Source: a virus. Taken from it: 25,208 nt of DNA. The number at the start of each line of letters is the position of its first letter. Position 1 is the first letter of the stretch. This document shows positions 24,187 to 25,208 of the stretch, piece after piece. A model generated the notes under the pieces. That model had not been told where the DNA came from. It saw only the letters and a list, made by a program, of their open reading frames with translations, and searched no databases. The position numbers were made by a program, and so were the translations under genes. The stretch is taken from positions 1-25,208 of the IMG/VR virus record IMGVR_UViG_3300049043_000001. The stretch is one strand, 5' to 3'.

Positions 24187-24383
24187 GGACTATTCGCCTC
24201 TTCTCTCATTCTCACTATCGACAACGATTCCCGATAGACAGGTTTTTCCAATCGGTTTTGTATTTTCGATAGCGTAGGATAAATACTCACCGGACGATAG
24301 TATCTCCGCCCGCCATGCTGATCCTTATACATCTGGTATAGCAGCGTAAACGCCTCCAGTAATAACTTCTCGTCCTTACTCAT
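24177..24383 (-). CDS. Small hypothetical protein between regulator and terminase
   Basis: This 68-aa protein (starting MSKDEKLLLEAFTLLYQMYK) is mainly helical and moderately basic in its middle, with no motif I recognise. It overlaps the upstream winged-helix gene by ATGA and the downstream large terminase start by 10 bases, so it is probably translated with them. The tight placement makes it a real gene. A role in packaging or in regulation is only inferred from neighbours. Confidence 0.7.
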   Translation of the reverse strand: MSKDEKLLLEAFTLLYQMYKDQHGGRRYYRPVSIYPTLSKIQNRLEKPVYRESLSIVRMREEANSPWT

Positions 24384-24715
24384 TCCAACGTCCTGAAGTT
24401 TATATACACCGGCCGCACAGACCTAACCTTCCCCTTCACTTTCTTCACCACACCTATCTTCACCAACCTATTAATAATGTCGTAGGTATTTCCCATTCCG
24501 CCTTTCTGACGGATATCACATATATCCCGTATAGACGGACCAAACCCATATCTCTTCCACCACTCATCTATAACCAAAAACACTTCCTTCTGCGCCGGTG
24601 TCATATCCTTCTCCAAACATTCTTCAAACGTCATCTCCCGACGTCTAGCCACCATTTCCCTATTTATCAAAATGTTGCTTTTTTTGCAGGGTGGTAATTC
24701 TTCCACCTTGCTCAT
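24380..24715 (-). CDS. LexA-type winged-helix DNA-binding protein
   Basis: This 111-aa protein has, from about residue 38, MTPAQKEVFLVIDEWWKRYG followed by PSIRDICDIRQKGGMGNTYD and IINRLVKIGVVKKVKGKVR. That is the pattern of the LexA N-terminal winged helix (LexA_DNA_bind family), including the recognition helix and the wing turn. The LexA serine-protease/dimerisation domain is absent, so RecA-triggered self-cleavage is not expected. A cytoplasmic transcriptional regulator is the likely role; a DNA-binding accessory to packaging is possible because the gene sits directly upstream of the terminase. The weak Shine-Dalgarno is GAGG about 10 nt before ATG. Its TGA overlaps the next start as ATGA, implying translational coupling. 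The gene looks intact. Confidence 0.75.
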   Translation of the reverse strand: MSKVEELPPCKKSNILINREMVARRREMTFEECLEKDMTPAQKEVFLVIDEWWKRYGFGPSIRDICDIRQKGGMGNTYDIINRLVKIGVVKKVKGKVRSVRPVYINFRTLE

Positions 24716-24727
24716 TTGATAACATCC

Positions 24728-25208
24728 TCATTTTCTCCTAGAAATATACTCCCCGCCATTGTCGTTTTCAAAAGACAAGGGGTGGGTTCTGCTGTTTGCA
24801 AGGGAATAGGTGAGCCTGCGGATTTTCTTGGGATTGTTCGAGTGGAGTAGTATGTTCATGCGAGTCGGAGTCCCGTTTTGATTTTGGGGTGGTGGGGGTG
24901 CGGTGGGGTTCGTCGCTGGCAATTTCTGAAAGCAGCGATTCCGCGTCAACTTCCTGCACGTCATCACCAGCCAGCATAAGCGTTTTAAGTTGGCCAAGTA
25001 TCTGCTCGCGCAGCTCTCCACTATCCTTCACGTGTTCTACGCGCTTGGTCTCCCTGAACGCATCGACGCCGACGAGCTGACCGATAGAGCGTACAGCTTG
25101 CACCCGCACAGCATCTTTGCTTTCTGGATTAGTTGCTATTTCGGCAAGCGTTGAAATGACGATTGAGCGCAAGCCTTCGCTAGAATGAGCAATACGTAAC
25201 TGAACGAA
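24728..25208 (-). CDS. Small-terminase-like protein, 5' end outside window
   Basis: The reading frame is open to the right window edge, so the start is missing. The visible part contains a helical stretch (AVRVQAVRSIGQLVGVDAF), an acidic segment (residues DDVQEVDAESLLSEIASDE) and a proline- and glutamine-rich tail. Its position two genes upstream of the large terminase suggests the small terminase subunit, which recognises phage DNA for packaging; no recognition domain is visible, so this is inference from context. The uncorrected frame stops at 24768. Removing one C from the CCCC run near 24781 would continue it as NPPLSFENDNGGEYISRRK and stop at 24728, just before the next gene. I think the longer end is the true one. 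It could instead be an unrelated conserved phage protein. Confidence 0.5.

Overview
The window is most likely part of the genome of an uncultured aquatic tailed bacteriophage (Caudoviricetes). The head genes have a podovirus/P22-like flavour: a long portal with a coiled-coil tail, an SU10-type adaptor and short head-tail connectors. Nothing bacterial (tRNA, rRNA, housekeeping gene) is visible. Almost every gene is on the minus strand, so the map reads from right to left. Genes are tightly packed, and many stops and starts overlap (ATGA, TAATG, or 8-bp overlaps).

Packaging and head block (25208 to 16065): a partial small-terminase-like gene, a LexA-type winged-helix protein, a 68-aa protein, the large terminase, the portal, a 63-aa protein, a GroES-like protein, an HNH endonuclease, a scaffold-like protein, a conserved 148-aa protein, a probable decoration protein and the major capsid protein. 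A rho-independent terminator with a C(UUCG)G loop follows the capsid gene.

Middle block (15944 to 9194): a GIY-YIG/NUMOD homing endonuclease, a candidate promoter, a structural protein, then a run of small, mostly basic proteins of unknown function. Several of these share a motif of the form R-x-DG-x-A-x-(R/K)-GKT. Two endonuclease VII-like genes and the head-tail connector lie among them.

Tail and lysis block (9193 to 1): an adaptor protein, several conserved tail-region proteins, a fibre with SETANASD-type repeats, a second fibre-like protein, a long glycine-rich adhesin-like protein, a 2OG-Fe(II) oxygenase-like protein, a holin candidate, an M15 peptidase endolysin and the start of a large tail protein that runs off the left edge. 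The only plus-strand gene I can support is a second GIY-YIG homing endonuclease, inserted between the endolysin and that tail protein.

An important caveat: more than half of the genes contain single-base frame breaks, often in homopolymer runs. Restoring frame recovers conserved family sequence and exact stop/start overlaps with the neighbouring gene. I infer uncorrected sequencing indels rather than true gene decay. I therefore give gene spans across the breaks, from likely true start to likely true stop, and note each break. Several genes below are visible only after this reconstruction.
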